Below, in pieces: positions 52,388 through 61,557 of a stretch of 64,000 bases of DNA. Source of the stretch: Streptomyces sp. WZ-12 (GTDB lineage: Bacteria; Actinomycetota; Actinomycetes; Streptomycetales; Streptomycetaceae); contig NZ_CP118574.1 of the NCBI RefSeq assembly GCF_028898845.1, forward strand, positions 6,049,001-6,113,000, read 5' to 3'. The position numbers and the translations under genes are program-made. The notes beneath the pieces are model-generated. The model was not told the origin of the DNA. It saw nothing but the letters and a program-made list of their open reading frames with translations, and searched no databases. Each line of letters starts with the position of its first letter. Position 1 is the first letter of the stretch.

Positions 52388-53344
52388 CTATTCGGCCGGG
52401 GCTGCGGGAGCGGCGTCCGCTGCGGTGGCGATCAACTCTCGGGCCGCGTCGAGGTCATCGGGCGTCTTCAGGGCCAATGTCCGCACGCCGGGCAGCGCGC
52501 GCTTGGCCAGGCCCGTGAGGGTGCCGCCGGGAGCGGCCTCGATGAGCGCGGTGACCCCGAGCTCCTTGAAGGTCTCCATGCACTGGTCCCAGCGCACGGG
52601 GTTGGCCACCTGGCCGACCATCCGCTGCACCAGGTCCTGGCCGGAAGTGACCACCCGGCCGTCCTTGTTGGAGACGTAACGGGTGCACGGGTCGGCCGGG
52701 GACAGCTCGGTGACCGCGGCTTCCAGGGCCGAGACGGCGGGGGCCATGTGGTGAGTATGGAACGCGCCGGCGACCTTCAGGGGCACGACCCGACGGGTGC
52801 CCTCCGGCTTGTTCTCGACCAGCGCGGCGATCTGCTCGGCGGTGCCGGCGGCGACGATCTGGCCGGCGCCGTTGACGTTCGCCGGGGTCAGGCCGAGCTG
52901 TTCGAGGTGCGGCAGCACGACGTCCTCGGCACCGCCCAGCAGCGCCGCCATGCCGGTCTCGGTGACCGCGGCGGCCTCGGCCATGGCCAGCCCGCGGCGG
53001 CGCACCAGGGACATCGCCTCGGCGTCGGAGAGCGTGCCGGTCAGGGCCGCGGCGGCGAGCTCACCGACGCTGTGGCCGGCCGCCGCGCCGGTGCGGGCGG
53101 CGACGTCGTCGACGGTCGGGAAGAGCTGTCGCGCGGAGATCAGGGAGGCCGCCACGAGGAGCGGCTGGGCCACCGCGGTGTCGCGGATCTCCTCCTCGGT
53201 GCCCTTGGTGCCGTAGTGGACGAGGTCCAGGTCGATGGCCTCGGACCATTCGCGGAGCTGGTCCTCGACTCCGGGGAGGTCGAGCCAGGGGATCAGGAAG
53301 CCGGGCGTCTGAGCGCCTTGGCCGGGAGCGACGAGTACGAGCAC
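52388..53344 (-). CDS. fabD: Malonyl-CoA:ACP transacylase
   Basis: The 318-residue enzyme loads malonate onto ACP. GAAAGHSVGELAAAA holds the nucleophile S92; the arginine and histidine sites are in SLVRRRGLAMAEAA and KVAGAFHTHHMAP, and the start is VAPGQGAQTPGF. I used GTG 53344 (MLVLVAPGQ), which has AGAGAG seven bases upstream; GTG 53350, two codons earlier, is the alternative. The upstream gene is fasR with an 89-base gap holding an A/T-rich promoter-like stretch. Confidence 0.95.
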   Translation of the reverse strand: MLVLVAPGQGAQTPGFLIPWLDLPGVEDQLREWSEAIDLDLVHYGTKGTEEEIRDTAVAQPLLVAASLISARQLFPTVDDVAARTGAAAGHSVGELAAAALTGTLSDAEAMSLVRRRGLAMAEAAAVTETGMAALLGGAEDVVLPHLEQLGLTPANVNGAGQIVAAGTAEQIAALVENKPEGTRRVVPLKVAGAFHTHHMAPAVSALEAAVTELSPADPCTRYVSNKDGRVVTSGQDLVQRMVGQVANPVRWDQCMETFKELGVTALIEAAPGGTLTGLAKRALPGVRTLALKTPDDLDAARELIATAADAAPAAPAE

Positions 53345-53433
53345 CCTCACACTCTCTCTTGTGGGAGGTCCCGCCCGCCCGTGGGGACAGGGACGAAGAA
53401 CCATCGGGGGAATTGTTGATGTCCGACAAAAGT

Positions 53434-54618
53434 CTAGGGTTGTGTCTCACCGTCAGCTAGGCGCCCCAGGATCAGCGCGATACGCAGCGTAAACGCGGAG
53501 CGCACATCGGACGGTGACCAGCCGGTGACGTCTGTCACACGTCGGAGCCGATAGCGCACGGTGTTGGGGTGGACGAACAACATCCGGGCGGCGCCCTCCA
53601 GGCTGCTGGCCTGCTCCAGGTAGACGCTCAGCGTTTCCAGGAGCGCCGACCCCGCCTCCTCCAGCGGTCTGTAGATCTCCTCCACCAACTGCTCGCGCGC
53701 CACCGGGTCGGAGGCCATCGCGCGCTCCGGCAGGAGATCGTCGGCGAGCACCGGGCGGGGGGCGTCGGGCCAGGCCGCGCAGGCCCGTAGCCCGGCGGCC
53801 GCGGCCTGTGCCGAGCGGGTCGCGGCGAGCAGGTCACCGACCACCGGGCCGGCCACCACGGGCCCGGCGGCGAACGGGCCGATCAGCGCCTTGGCCGCCT
53901 TGAGCGGGTCGTCCGAGCCGCCCGCGATGACCACCAGCCGGCTGCCCAGGACGCCGGTCAGCACCTGGAGCTTGGCGTGCCGGGCGGCCCGCCGGATCGC
54001 CTCGACGGTCAACTCGCTGTCGCCGTCCGGCGCGGTGCCCAGCACCACGCACACGTGCTCCGGCGCGTTCCAACCGAGCGCCGCGGCCCGGGAGACCGCG
54101 CCCTCGTCGGCCTCCCCGGAGAGCACCGCGTTGACCACCAGGGACTCCAGGCGGGCGTCCCAGGCACCGCGCGCCTCGGCGGCCTGGGCGTAGACCTGGG
54201 CGGTGGCGAAGGCGATCTCGCGGGCGTAGACCAGCAGCGCCTCGCGGAGCACGGACTCGTCGCCCGGCGCCGCGACCTCGTCGATCGCGGCCTCCATGAC
54301 CTCGATCGTGGTGCGGACCATCTCCACGGTCTGGCGCAGGGTGATCGCCCGGGTCAGCTCGCGCGGCGCCGTTCCGAAGACGTCGGTGCTGATCGCCTGC
54401 GGCGTCTCGGGATGCCGGAACCACTCGGTGAACGCGGCGATGCCGGCCTGCGCCACCAGGCCGATCCAGGAACGGTTCTCCGGGGGCATCGCGCGGTACC
54501 ACGGCAGTGTGGCGTCCATACGGGAGATCGCCGCGGCCGCCAGTTTGCCGGAGGAGTTCTCCAGCCGTCGGAGGGTCGCGGAGTGCGGGTGCGCGTCGCG
54601 CGATGCGGGTTCAGACAC
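53434..54618 (-). CDS. fasR: FasR transcriptional activator of fatty acid synthesis
   Basis: The 394-residue PucR/CdaR-type regulator ends in the helix-turn-helix SLEGAARMLFVHPNTVRYRL RRVTDVTG, with the N-terminal sensory region shared with the PucR protein at 29 kb. Its place directly before fabD identifies it as FasR, which in S. coelicolor activates the fab operon. Start is GTG 54618. It is divergent from the pirin gene, with starts only 58 bases apart, so the promoters overlap. Confidence 0.92.
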   Translation of the reverse strand: MSEPASRDAHPHSATLRRLENSSGKLAAAAISRMDATLPWYRAMPPENRSWIGLVAQAGIAAFTEWFRHPETPQAISTDVFGTAPRELTRAITLRQTVEMVRTTIEVMEAAIDEVAAPGDESVLREALLVYAREIAFATAQVYAQAAEARGAWDARLESLVVNAVLSGEADEGAVSRAAALGWNAPEHVCVVLGTAPDGDSELTVEAIRRAARHAKLQVLTGVLGSRLVVIAGGSDDPLKAAKALIGPFAAGPVVAGPVVGDLLAATRSAQAAAAGLRACAAWPDAPRPVLADDLLPERAMASDPVAREQLVEEIYRPLEEAGSALLETLSVYLEQASSLEGAARMLFVHPNTVRYRLRRVTDVTGWSPSDVRSAFTLRIALILGRLADGETQP

Positions 54619-54676
54619 GGGACCAAGCCTGCCCTATCGGGATGAGGGGGTGGAGCGGTGGGGCTACGGTGGCCCG

Positions 54677-55348
54677 ATGATTCAGGTGCGCAGGGGCGAG
54701 GAACGGTATCGGGGCGGCGACGCGGACGCCGGGATCGAGTCGCTGCACGCGTTCTCCTTCGGGTCCCACTACGACCCGGACAACCTGCGGTTCGGCGCGC
54801 TGATCGCCTGCAACGAGGAGCGCCTGGCGCCGGGCGCCGGGTTCGACGAACACCCGCACCGGGATACCGAGATCGTCACCTGGGTCGTCGAGGGCGAGTT
54901 GACCCACCGCGATTCGACGGGCCATGCCACGACCGTACGCCCCGGCGACCTGCAACGGCTCAGCTCCGCCGGCGGGGTGCGGCACGTCGAGCGCAACGAC
55001 GGCGCGACGCCGCTGCGCTTCGTCCAGATGTGGCTGACGCCGCACATCCCGGGCGGCGAGCCGGAGTACGAGGTGGTGCGCGGGCTCCCCGAGGGCACGC
55101 CCTACGCGCTGCCGCGGGCCGGCGCCACGCTGCATGTGCACCGCCTCCGGGCGGGCGGGCGCACCGCCGTCCCTCAGGCCGCCCGGGTCCATGTCCACGT
55201 CGTACGGGGCGCGGTGCGGCTCGGGGACGAGGAGTTGGCGGCCGGGGACGCGGGCCGGATCAGCGACGGAAAAGGGCTGGAACTGGTGGCCCCTGCGGGT
55301 GCGGAGTGCCTGGTGTGGGAGATGGGGGCGGAGCCGGTCCACGGGTGA
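54677..55348 (+). CDS. Pirin-family bicupin protein
   Basis: The 223-residue protein starts with the pirin N-terminal cupin: FGSHYDPDNLRFGALIACNE and the metal-binding FDEHPHRDTEIVTWVVEGEL THRDS with three His and one Glu. A second, shorter cupin follows (ARVHVHVVRGAVRLGDEEL). Pirins are iron-containing; some act as quercetinase or as redox-sensing co-regulators. The length is that of the short bacterial (YhhW-like) type. It converges on the serine hydrolase gene. Confidence 0.9.
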   Translation: MIQVRRGEERYRGGDADAGIESLHAFSFGSHYDPDNLRFGALIACNEERLAPGAGFDEHPHRDTEIVTWVVEGELTHRDSTGHATTVRPGDLQRLSSAGGVRHVERNDGATPLRFVQMWLTPHIPGGEPEYEVVRGLPEGTPYALPRAGATLHVHRLRAGGRTAVPQAARVHVHVVRGAVRLGDEELAAGDAGRISDGKGLELVAPAGAECLVWEMGAEPVHG

Positions 55349-55377
55349 GACCGCGCGCCGGCTCCGGTGCCAACGGG

Positions 55378-56199
55378 TCAGTGGTTTCCGGCCAGTTCGG
55401 CCAGCACCGCGTCGGTGAACGCCGGCCACGCCTCGATCGCCCAGGGGCCGAAGGCCCGGTCGGTCAGCGCCACACAGGCCGCCCCCGCGACGGGGTCCAC
55501 CCACAGGAACGTCCCGGACTGCCCGAAGTGCCCGAAGGTGCGCGGCGACGACCCGGCGCCGGTCCAGTGCGGCGCCTTCCCGTCGCGGATCTCGAAGCCC
55601 AGGCCCCAGTCGTTGGGCTTCTGGTGGCCGTAGCCCGGCAGCACGCCGGTCAGGCCGGGGAAGACCACCCGCGTCGCCGCGGCGAGGGTCTCCGGCGCCA
55701 GCAGCCGCGGCGCCTGGAGCTCGGCCGCGAAGCGGGTCAGGTCGGCGACGGTGGAGACGCCGTCCTTGGCGGGCGAGCCGGCCAGTTCGGTCGACGTCAT
55801 GCCCAACGGGGCGAGCACCGCCTCGTGCAGGTACTGGGGGAACGGGATGTCGGTGGCCTTGGCGAGGTGGTCGCCGAGCGCTTCGAAGCCGGCGTTGGAG
55901 TAGATCCGGCGGCTGCCGGGGGCGGCCACCTGGCGCGCCTCGTCGAAGGCCAGCCCCGAGGTGTGGGCGAGCAGATGACGGACCGTGGCGCCCTCCGGGC
56001 CGGCGGGCTCGTCCAGTTCGACGGCGCCCTCCTCGACGGCGAGCAGCGCGGCGTAGGCGGCCAGCGGCTTGGTGACCGACGCCAGCGGGAAGCGGTGCTC
56101 CAACGGGCCGTGCGCTCCGGCCACCGAGCCGTCGGCGCGTACGACGGCGGCCGCGGCGGTGGGCACCGGCCAGTTCTCGATCAACCCCAGGCTCTGCAT
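55378..56199 (-). CDS. Beta-lactamase-family serine hydrolase
   Basis: The 273-residue protein has the penicillin-binding fold of class C beta-lactamase/esterase relatives. Its SxxK motif is S41-V-T-K44 (PLASVTKPLAAYA), the Tyr motif is YSNAGFEALG, and HFGQSGTFLWVDP stands for the HxG/KTG strand. No signal peptide, so an intracellular esterase or peptidase is likelier than a beta-lactamase. It ends facing pirin and starts divergently from the MerR gene. Confidence 0.87.
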   Translation of the reverse strand: MQSLGLIENWPVPTAAAAVVRADGSVAGAHGPLEHRFPLASVTKPLAAYAALLAVEEGAVELDEPAGPEGATVRHLLAHTSGLAFDEARQVAAPGSRRIYSNAGFEALGDHLAKATDIPFPQYLHEAVLAPLGMTSTELAGSPAKDGVSTVADLTRFAAELQAPRLLAPETLAAATRVVFPGLTGVLPGYGHQKPNDWGLGFEIRDGKAPHWTGAGSSPRTFGHFGQSGTFLWVDPVAGAACVALTDRAFGPWAIEAWPAFTDAVLAELAGNH

Positions 56200-56263
56200 G
56201 GCCCCGAGCCTACGGGGTGCCCCCACGCCTTCAAATTCCGGTCAAGGCTGCCGGAGATCGGTG

Positions 56264-56295
56264 CTTGCTTGGAGTGCACTCCAACTCTCTAGCGT
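56264..56295 (+). promoter_or_regulatory. MerR-type promoter/operator with long spacer
   Basis: A perfect 16-bp palindrome TTGGAGTGCACTCCAA (56269-56284) lies between a -35-like TTGCTT (56264-56269) and a -10-like TAGCGT (56290-56295) spaced 20 bp apart. That is the over-long spacer that MerR activators correct by twisting DNA. It is upstream of the MerR gene and AKR gene. Confidence 0.8.
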
Positions 56296-56385
56296 TGTGC
56301 GGGTCGAAGGCGCCGGCGGGACGTCCGGCGGCGCGACGACGTCCGGTGGCGCGTGCCCCGGGGACGAGTAGGGGGAAGACGCGGC

Positions 56386-56898
56386 ATGACGGTGACCCAG
56401 AGCGAACCGGTGATCAGCGGCTCGATCGTGACCTGCCCGCCCGGGGCGGCGCTTGGCCGGCCGCGGCCGGCCACGGCCCTGGGCTGCAGCACGCCCGTCG
56501 CCCACCCGCAGCCGACCGGCCGCGACCGGTACACCATCAGCGAGGTCGCCCAGCACACCGGGCTCAGCGCCCACACCCTGCGCTGGTACGAGCGGATCGG
56601 GCTGATGCCGCACGTGGACCGCACGCACACCGGGCAGCGCCGCTTCACCAACCGCGACCTGGACTGGCTGGATCTGGTCGCCAAACTGCGGCTGACCGGG
56701 ATGCCGGTCGCCGACATGGTCCGGTACGCGGAGCTGGTGCGGGAGGGCGAGGCCACCTTCGCCGAGCGCGAGCTGCTGCTCACCCGGCACCGCGAGGACG
56801 TCCGGCGGCGGATCGCCGAGCTGGAGAGCACGCTCGACGTCCTCGACTACAAGATCGGTATCTACGCCGACGCCCGTCGGGCGTCCGAGAGGGTCTGA
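56386..56898 (+). CDS. MerR-family transcriptional regulator
   Basis: The 170-residue protein has a 45-residue Pro/Thr-rich N-terminal extension, then the MerR winged helix TISEVAQHTGLSAHTLRWYE with RTHTGQRRFTNRDLDWLDLV. A long coiled-coil dimer helix follows (ELLLTRHREDVRRRIAELES). There are no C-terminal metal-binding cysteines, so it belongs to the drug/carbonyl-responsive group. It is followed after 7 bases by the aldo-keto reductase. GGGGGAAGACGC precedes ATG 56386. Confidence 0.9.
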   Translation: MTVTQSEPVISGSIVTCPPGAALGRPRPATALGCSTPVAHPQPTGRDRYTISEVAQHTGLSAHTLRWYERIGLMPHVDRTHTGQRRFTNRDLDWLDLVAKLRLTGMPVADMVRYAELVREGEATFAERELLLTRHREDVRRRIAELESTLDVLDYKIGIYADARRASERV

Positions 56899-56905
56899 GT
56901 AACTC

Positions 56906-57928
56906 ATGGCGAACGACACGAAGATCGACACCGTCCGGCTGGGCACCGACGGCCCGCAGGTCGGCGTCCAGGGCCTGGGCTGCATGGGCATGAGCTGGGC
57001 CTACGGCCCCACGGAGGATCCCGAGGCGGCGCGGGCCACCCTGGAGCGCGCGCTGGAACTGGGCATCACGCTCTTCGACACCGCCGACGTGTACGGCTCC
57101 GGCGAGAACGAGAAGTTCATCGGGCCCTTCGTCCGGGCGCACCGCGAAGAGGTCGTCCTGGCCACCAAGTTCGCGCTGGGTCCCGACCCGAAGGACCCGT
57201 CCAAGCGCGTCATCCGCAACGACCGCCCCTACATCCGCGAGGCCGTCGAGGGCAGCCTCCGGCGCCTGGGCGTCGAGCAGCTCGACCTCTACTACATGCA
57301 CCGCCGCGATGTGCGCGTCCCCCTGGAGGAGACGGTCGGCGCGATGGCCGAGCTGGTGGCCGAGGGGAAGGTGAAGTACCTGGGGCTGAGCGAGGTGACC
57401 GGCGCCGAACTGCGCACCGCCCAGGCCGTCCATCCGATCGCCGCGGTGCAGTCCGAGTGGTCCCTGTTCAGCCGCGACATCGAGGCCGGCGTGGTGCCGG
57501 CCGCCGCGGAACTGGGCGTGGCCCTCGTCCCGTATTCGCCGCTCGGCCGCGGCTTCCTCACCGGCTCCTTCGTCCGCGCCGACCAGGAGCTGACCGAGGA
57601 CGACTTCCGTCGCCAGCAGCCCCGCTTCACCGGCGCCAACGCGGCCGCCAACGCCGCCCTGTTGGAGCCGGTCCGCGCGATCGCGCAGGCGCACGGCGCG
57701 ACGCCCGGCCAGATCGCGCTGGCCTGGGTGCAGCAGCAGGCCGCGGTGCGCGAGCTGGCGGTGGTCCCGATCCCCGGCACCCGCAAGCCCGGCCGGGTCG
57801 AGGAGAACGCGGCCGCCACCCGGATCACGCTGAGCCAGGAGGAGTTGGCGCTGCTGGAGCCGATCGCCGGCAAGGTGGCGGGGGACCGCTACGCCGACAT
57901 GACGTTCACCTCCGCCGGGCGCGAGTAG
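56906..57928 (+). CDS. Aldo/keto reductase
   Basis: The 340-residue NADPH-dependent reductase has the AKR barrel with the full tetrad: D and Y in LFDTADVYGSGENEKF, K in ATKFALGPDP, and H in YYMHRRD. The cofactor loop VPIPGTRKPGRVEENAAA is near the end. It belongs to the AKR13/YakC-like subgroup often controlled by MerR activators sensing reactive aldehydes. Co-transcribed with the MerR gene and ended by a hairpin. Confidence 0.92.
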   Translation: MANDTKIDTVRLGTDGPQVGVQGLGCMGMSWAYGPTEDPEAARATLERALELGITLFDTADVYGSGENEKFIGPFVRAHREEVVLATKFALGPDPKDPSKRVIRNDRPYIREAVEGSLRRLGVEQLDLYYMHRRDVRVPLEETVGAMAELVAEGKVKYLGLSEVTGAELRTAQAVHPIAAVQSEWSLFSRDIEAGVVPAAAELGVALVPYSPLGRGFLTGSFVRADQELTEDDFRRQQPRFTGANAAANAALLEPVRAIAQAHGATPGQIALAWVQQQAAVRELAVVPIPGTRKPGRVEENAAATRITLSQEELALLEPIAGKVAGDRYADMTFTSAGRE

Positions 57929-57948
57929 GGCCGCGACGAAGGACACCG

Positions 57949-57989
57949 CGGGGCACCGCGGCGGGTACCGCCCGCCGCGGCGCCCCGCG
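57949..57989. terminator. Long hairpin between convergent AKR and acyltransferase genes
   Basis: 18-bp arms (57949-57966 with 57972-57989) pair with a single A-C mismatch around a 5-base loop. Confidence 0.78.
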
Positions 57990-57995
57990 CGCCCG

Positions 57996-59324
57996 TCAGG
58001 CGTAGCCCAGCGCGAACAGCGCGAAGGCCGTCGCCAGCACCGCCGCGGACGCCCTAAGGGCCCGCCCGGTCCCCGTCCACGGCGCCTCGAAGCGACGGGT
58101 GACCCGCCCGACGAGGACGAGCAGGACCGCGAAGACCGGTATCCAGGCCAGCCGCGCCAGGACCCAACCGGGCGCGTCCGGCACGGTGGTGAGGCCCGGT
58201 ACGGCGCCCGCGAACGACGCCGGCACGGCCGCCGCGAACATCGCCGTCTGGTGCCAGCACAGGATCGTCATCGCGGACAGGTTGATGACGACCACCGGCG
58301 CCCACAGGGCGGGCCGGCGCAGCAGCACGGCCAGTTGGTCCCGGAGCAGCACCGCCGCGCCGGACTGGGCCGCGGCCAGCGCCAGGACCAGCAGCGACGG
58401 CGGATGGGAGTTGGTCCGGTCCTGGCCGGGGACGCCCACCATGCTCGCCGGGTAGTGGAAGAACAGCAGCAGCGCGGCGAACAGCGCGGCCCCGCCCAGC
58501 AGGAGGGCCCATGCGGTGCGCCGGCCCAGCCGCCGCTCGCCCCAGCAGACCCCGAGCTGATAGGCGAACAGCCAGCCGGGCAGCAGGTTGAGCAGGCCCA
58601 GCCAGGACGGCACGGCCGCGGCGAACGGGCCGTAGCGCAGGAAGTCCACGACGGCGACCGCCACCAGCAGCGGCGCCGCGCTCCAGATGCCCAACTGCCG
58701 TGCGGCCGCGGCGCAATACGGGGTGAGCGCGGTGACCACCGCATAGACGCCGACGAACCACAGCGGCTGGATGACCAGCGTCGCCCCGGTGCGCAGCGTC
58801 GCGGTGGGCACCCCCAGCCCGTGCAACAGCGGGATCAGCGCGGCCCAGACGGCGGTCACGCCCAGCACCGGGCGCCCCAGGCGGGCGATCCGACCGCCCA
58901 GCCACCCGGTCGTCGAGCCGCCCCGCGCGCGGGCCCGGTGCAGGGACCGCACCGAGGCGTGGCCGCCGACCAGGAAGAAGACGCCGAGCATCTGCAGCAG
59001 CCAGCTCGCCGGGGCCAGGAAGCCGAGGGCGGTCAGCGGGCTGGCGTTGTGCAGCGTGCCGTCGGCGTCGCGGGCGAAGCCGCCGAGCAGCCAGTGCCCG
59101 GTGGGGACGGAGAGCAGGGCGAGGGCGCGCAGCCCGTCGATGGCCCGGTCGCGGTGCGCGGGGGTGCGGGCGTCGACGGCGCGGACGACGGCGCCGGCCC
59201 GGGCCCGGAGGGAGCGGGGCGCGGTGCGGAGGCGGTGGTGCGCGGTGCCGTCAGGGCCGGCGGGTTGGGTAGGGCCGGTGGGGCTGACGGGTCTGCTGGT
59301 AGGCGCGAGGTGCTCGATGGTCAT
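57996..59324 (-). CDS. Membrane acyltransferase family 3 protein
   Basis: The 442-residue integral membrane protein of the Acyl_transf_3 family has about ten helices. Its N-terminal cytoplasmic stretch of ~60 residues is followed by RDRAIDGLRALALLSVPTGH (the conserved RxxxxDxLR-like start with a His), LGVFFLVGGHASVRSLHRAR, and LCWHQTAMFAAAV. Such proteins O-acylate sugars, lipids or antibiotics at the membrane. No partner gene is obvious; the DUF1023 gene upstream on the same strand is 165 bases away. Confidence 0.88.
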   Translation of the reverse strand: MTIEHLAPTSRPVSPTGPTQPAGPDGTAHHRLRTAPRSLRARAGAVVRAVDARTPAHRDRAIDGLRALALLSVPTGHWLLGGFARDADGTLHNASPLTALGFLAPASWLLQMLGVFFLVGGHASVRSLHRARARGGSTTGWLGGRIARLGRPVLGVTAVWAALIPLLHGLGVPTATLRTGATLVIQPLWFVGVYAVVTALTPYCAAAARQLGIWSAAPLLVAVAVVDFLRYGPFAAAVPSWLGLLNLLPGWLFAYQLGVCWGERRLGRRTAWALLLGGAALFAALLLFFHYPASMVGVPGQDRTNSHPPSLLVLALAAAQSGAAVLLRDQLAVLLRRPALWAPVVVINLSAMTILCWHQTAMFAAAVPASFAGAVPGLTTVPDAPGWVLARLAWIPVFAVLLVLVGRVTRRFEAPWTGTGRALRASAAVLATAFALFALGYA

Positions 59325-59489
59325 GGGGCGTCCTTGAGTCCGAAGTTCCGTGCACGGAGGGGCCGTTGGGGCCCGCAGGGCCCATGGGGCCGGTGGGGAG
59401 AGCGCGTGCTGAGGGGACCGTTCGGGGTGGGGTGAGCGGTGGGGCGGTGCGGTCGGCCGCCGGCGGGGCGCCGTCGGTGACGCGGCGCC

Positions 59490-60656
59490 CTACCGCACCG
59501 CGCCGTAGTGCCCCAGCGCGATCGCGGCGAAGTTGCGCAGGGAGTCCGTGCCGGGGGCGAGGTAGCCGGTGTGCCCCTCGGCCCGCTGGGCGGGCACCCG
59601 ACGGGCGCCGAACGCCGGGTCCGTGGGGTCCGCACCGTGGCCCAGCCCCAGCAGCTCGACGTTCGGGACGTTGCCGATCCAGTCCGAGGCGTCCCGCGCC
59701 GCCCAGACCCGGGCCGTGGTGCGCAGCTCCGCCACGTTGTCCCGGCGCATCCCGGGCGAGCCGAAGACCACCAGGTCCAAGAGGCGACCGCGGCCGGCGT
59801 GCGGGACGGCCAGGCCGCACACCACCGACCCGTAGCTGTGGCAGAGCACGGCCGGGGCGGGGGTGCCGGTGGCGGCCAGACCCGCCAGGAAGCGGGTCAG
59901 CCGGGGCGCGCCGGCCTCGGCGAGCCGGCCGGTCGCGGCATCCGGGCCGAGGCCGACCGGGGTGGTGTACCCGACCCAGGCGATCACCGCCGTCCGGACG
60001 CCGGGCGCCTCGGCGGCCATCTGCCGGCGCAGCGACGTGGCCATCCCGGTCGGCGTGCCGTACGGGTCGGTGGCGCGGTCGAACGTGGTCAGGTCGATGT
60101 CGGAGCCCGGCACGATCACCGAGGTCCGCTGCGCGGTCGCCAAGTCGCCGTGGACCTCGGCCACTTGGCCGCGCCCGCGGGGATCGAAGGCGAGGATCCG
60201 GCGGCCCGGCGCGAGCAGCGCGGCATAGCGCGCGGCCGCCTTCTTGGCCTGCTGGTGGTCCTGGAGGGTGCCGGCCGGGTCGGTGGCCCGGGCCAGCGCG
60301 CGGTCCCGTTCCACGCGCAGCGCACGGGCGTTGGCCTCGTACCGCAGGGCGATCGGGGTCCCGTCGAGGTTGCCGACGGTGAGCGGGTGCCGGACGGCGA
60401 GCGCCTGCCGCTGGGCGCCGGTCAGGCCGGCGAAGAACCGGGCGACCTCGGTGGGGGAGGCGCTCGCCGGGTCCGGCAGCCGGACGCCGAGCGCGTGGTC
60501 GGCGCGCCAGGCGGCGGCGCCGGGGGCCGGGCCGGTGACCGCGGTCTGCGCGGAACCGGCCGCCCAACCCCCGGTCCCGGCAACGACGGTGAGCGCGAGG
60601 ACGGCGGCGGTGAGCGTCCGCTTGCTGCGCCGGACGGCGTTCCGCAGCACGGTCAT
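59490..60656 (-). CDS. Secreted alpha/beta hydrolase of the DUF1023 family
   Basis: The 388-residue protein has an N-terminal signal sequence (TLTAAVLALTVVAGTGGWAA) and DUF1023-type hydrolase features: RILAFDPRGRGQVAEVHGDL, VIVPGSDIDLTTFD, and the nucleophile elbow AVLCHSYGSVVCGL. The C-terminal His lies in AEGHTGYLAPGTDSL. Family members are esterases/lipases common in actinobacteria and often secreted. The signal suggests action outside the cell or at the membrane. Confidence 0.86.
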   Translation of the reverse strand: MTVLRNAVRRSKRTLTAAVLALTVVAGTGGWAAGSAQTAVTGPAPGAAAWRADHALGVRLPDPASASPTEVARFFAGLTGAQRQALAVRHPLTVGNLDGTPIALRYEANARALRVERDRALARATDPAGTLQDHQQAKKAAARYAALLAPGRRILAFDPRGRGQVAEVHGDLATAQRTSVIVPGSDIDLTTFDRATDPYGTPTGMATSLRRQMAAEAPGVRTAVIAWVGYTTPVGLGPDAATGRLAEAGAPRLTRFLAGLAATGTPAPAVLCHSYGSVVCGLAVPHAGRGRLLDLVVFGSPGMRRDNVAELRTTARVWAARDASDWIGNVPNVELLGLGHGADPTDPAFGARRVPAQRAEGHTGYLAPGTDSLRNFAAIALGHYGAVR

Positions 60657-60752
60657 GATGGTCTCTCCCTCTTCCAGCGGTGTGGCGGAGGGAAAGGTAG
60701 AAAGCCGGTGGGTGGGGCGGCGTCACACCGCGGGGCCAACTCCCGGGTGATA

Positions 60753-60789
60753 CCGGGGTAGGGGGTGACGGCCGGCCGTCGTACCCCGG
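60753..60789. repeat. Nested inverted repeat upstream of the DUF1023 hydrolase gene
   Basis: CCGGGGTA (60753-60760) and TACCCCGG (60782-60789) enclose a perfect 14-bp palindrome, GACGGCCGGCCGTC (60767-60780). It may terminate the response-regulator transcript or bind a regulator. Confidence 0.6.
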
Positions 60790-60876
60790 GAGGACGGGTC
60801 GGGGGCTGCCCTCACAGGGTCGGTGGGGTTATCCCGAAGGCCGGGTGCGGACAACCCGAAACGCGGGTAGTACCGC

Positions 60877-61557
60877 TCACCGCTCGCCGGGCGAGACCAG
60901 CCCCGACTCGTAGGCGAAGATCACGGCCTGGGCGCGGTCGCGCAGCTCCAACTTGGCCAGCACCCGGCCGATGTGGGTCTTCACCGTCTGCTCCGCGAGC
61001 ACCAGCCGCTCGGCGATCTCCTGGTTGGACAGCCCTCGGGCTATCAGCTCCAACACCTCCGTCTCGCGCGGGGTGAGGCCGTTGAGCCGCAGGGCGGTGC
61101 GGTCCGTGCGGGGCGCCGGGCGCTGGCGGGCGAAGTCGGCGATCAGCCGGCGGGTCACTGACGGCGCGAGCAGGGCCTCGCCGGCCGCCACCACCCGGAC
61201 CGCGGAGATCAGATCGGCCGGGGGCGCGTCCTTGAGCAGGAACCCGGACGCGCCCGCGCGCAGCGCCTCGTAGACGTAGTCGTCGACGTCGAAGGTGGTG
61301 AGCATCAGCACCTTCGGCCGGTGGGTGACCCCGACCGGCGGGTCGAGCAGCCGCCGGGCCGCCTCCAGCCCGTCCATCTCCGGCATCCGGACGTCCATCA
61401 GCACCACATCGGGGTGCATCCGCCGGCTCAACTCCACGCCCTGCACACCGTCGGCGGCGTCGCCCACCACATCGATGTCGCTCTGCGCGGCGAGCAGCGC
61501 GGCGAAGCCCGCCCGCACCATGGCCTGATCGTCGACGATGATCACGCGGGTCGTCAT
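60877..61557 (-). CDS. NarL/LuxR-type response regulator
   Basis: The 226-residue protein has a receiver domain with phosphorylation at D55 (VVLMDVRMPEMDG), acidic pocket VDDQ and switch residues MLTTFD/LKDAP. The LuxR-type helix-turn-helix follows: LTPRETEVLELIARGLSNQE IAERLVLAEQTVKTHIGRVL. The ATG at 61557 overlaps the kinase stop by 4 bases, so both are made together. Its targets may include the TCATACCGTG-bearing promoters (see findings). Confidence 0.93.
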   Translation of the reverse strand: MTTRVIIVDDQAMVRAGFAALLAAQSDIDVVGDAADGVQGVELSRRMHPDVVLMDVRMPEMDGLEAARRLLDPPVGVTHRPKVLMLTTFDVDDYVYEALRAGASGFLLKDAPPADLISAVRVVAAGEALLAPSVTRRLIADFARQRPAPRTDRTALRLNGLTPRETEVLELIARGLSNQEIAERLVLAEQTVKTHIGRVLAKLELRDRAQAVIFAYESGLVSPGER

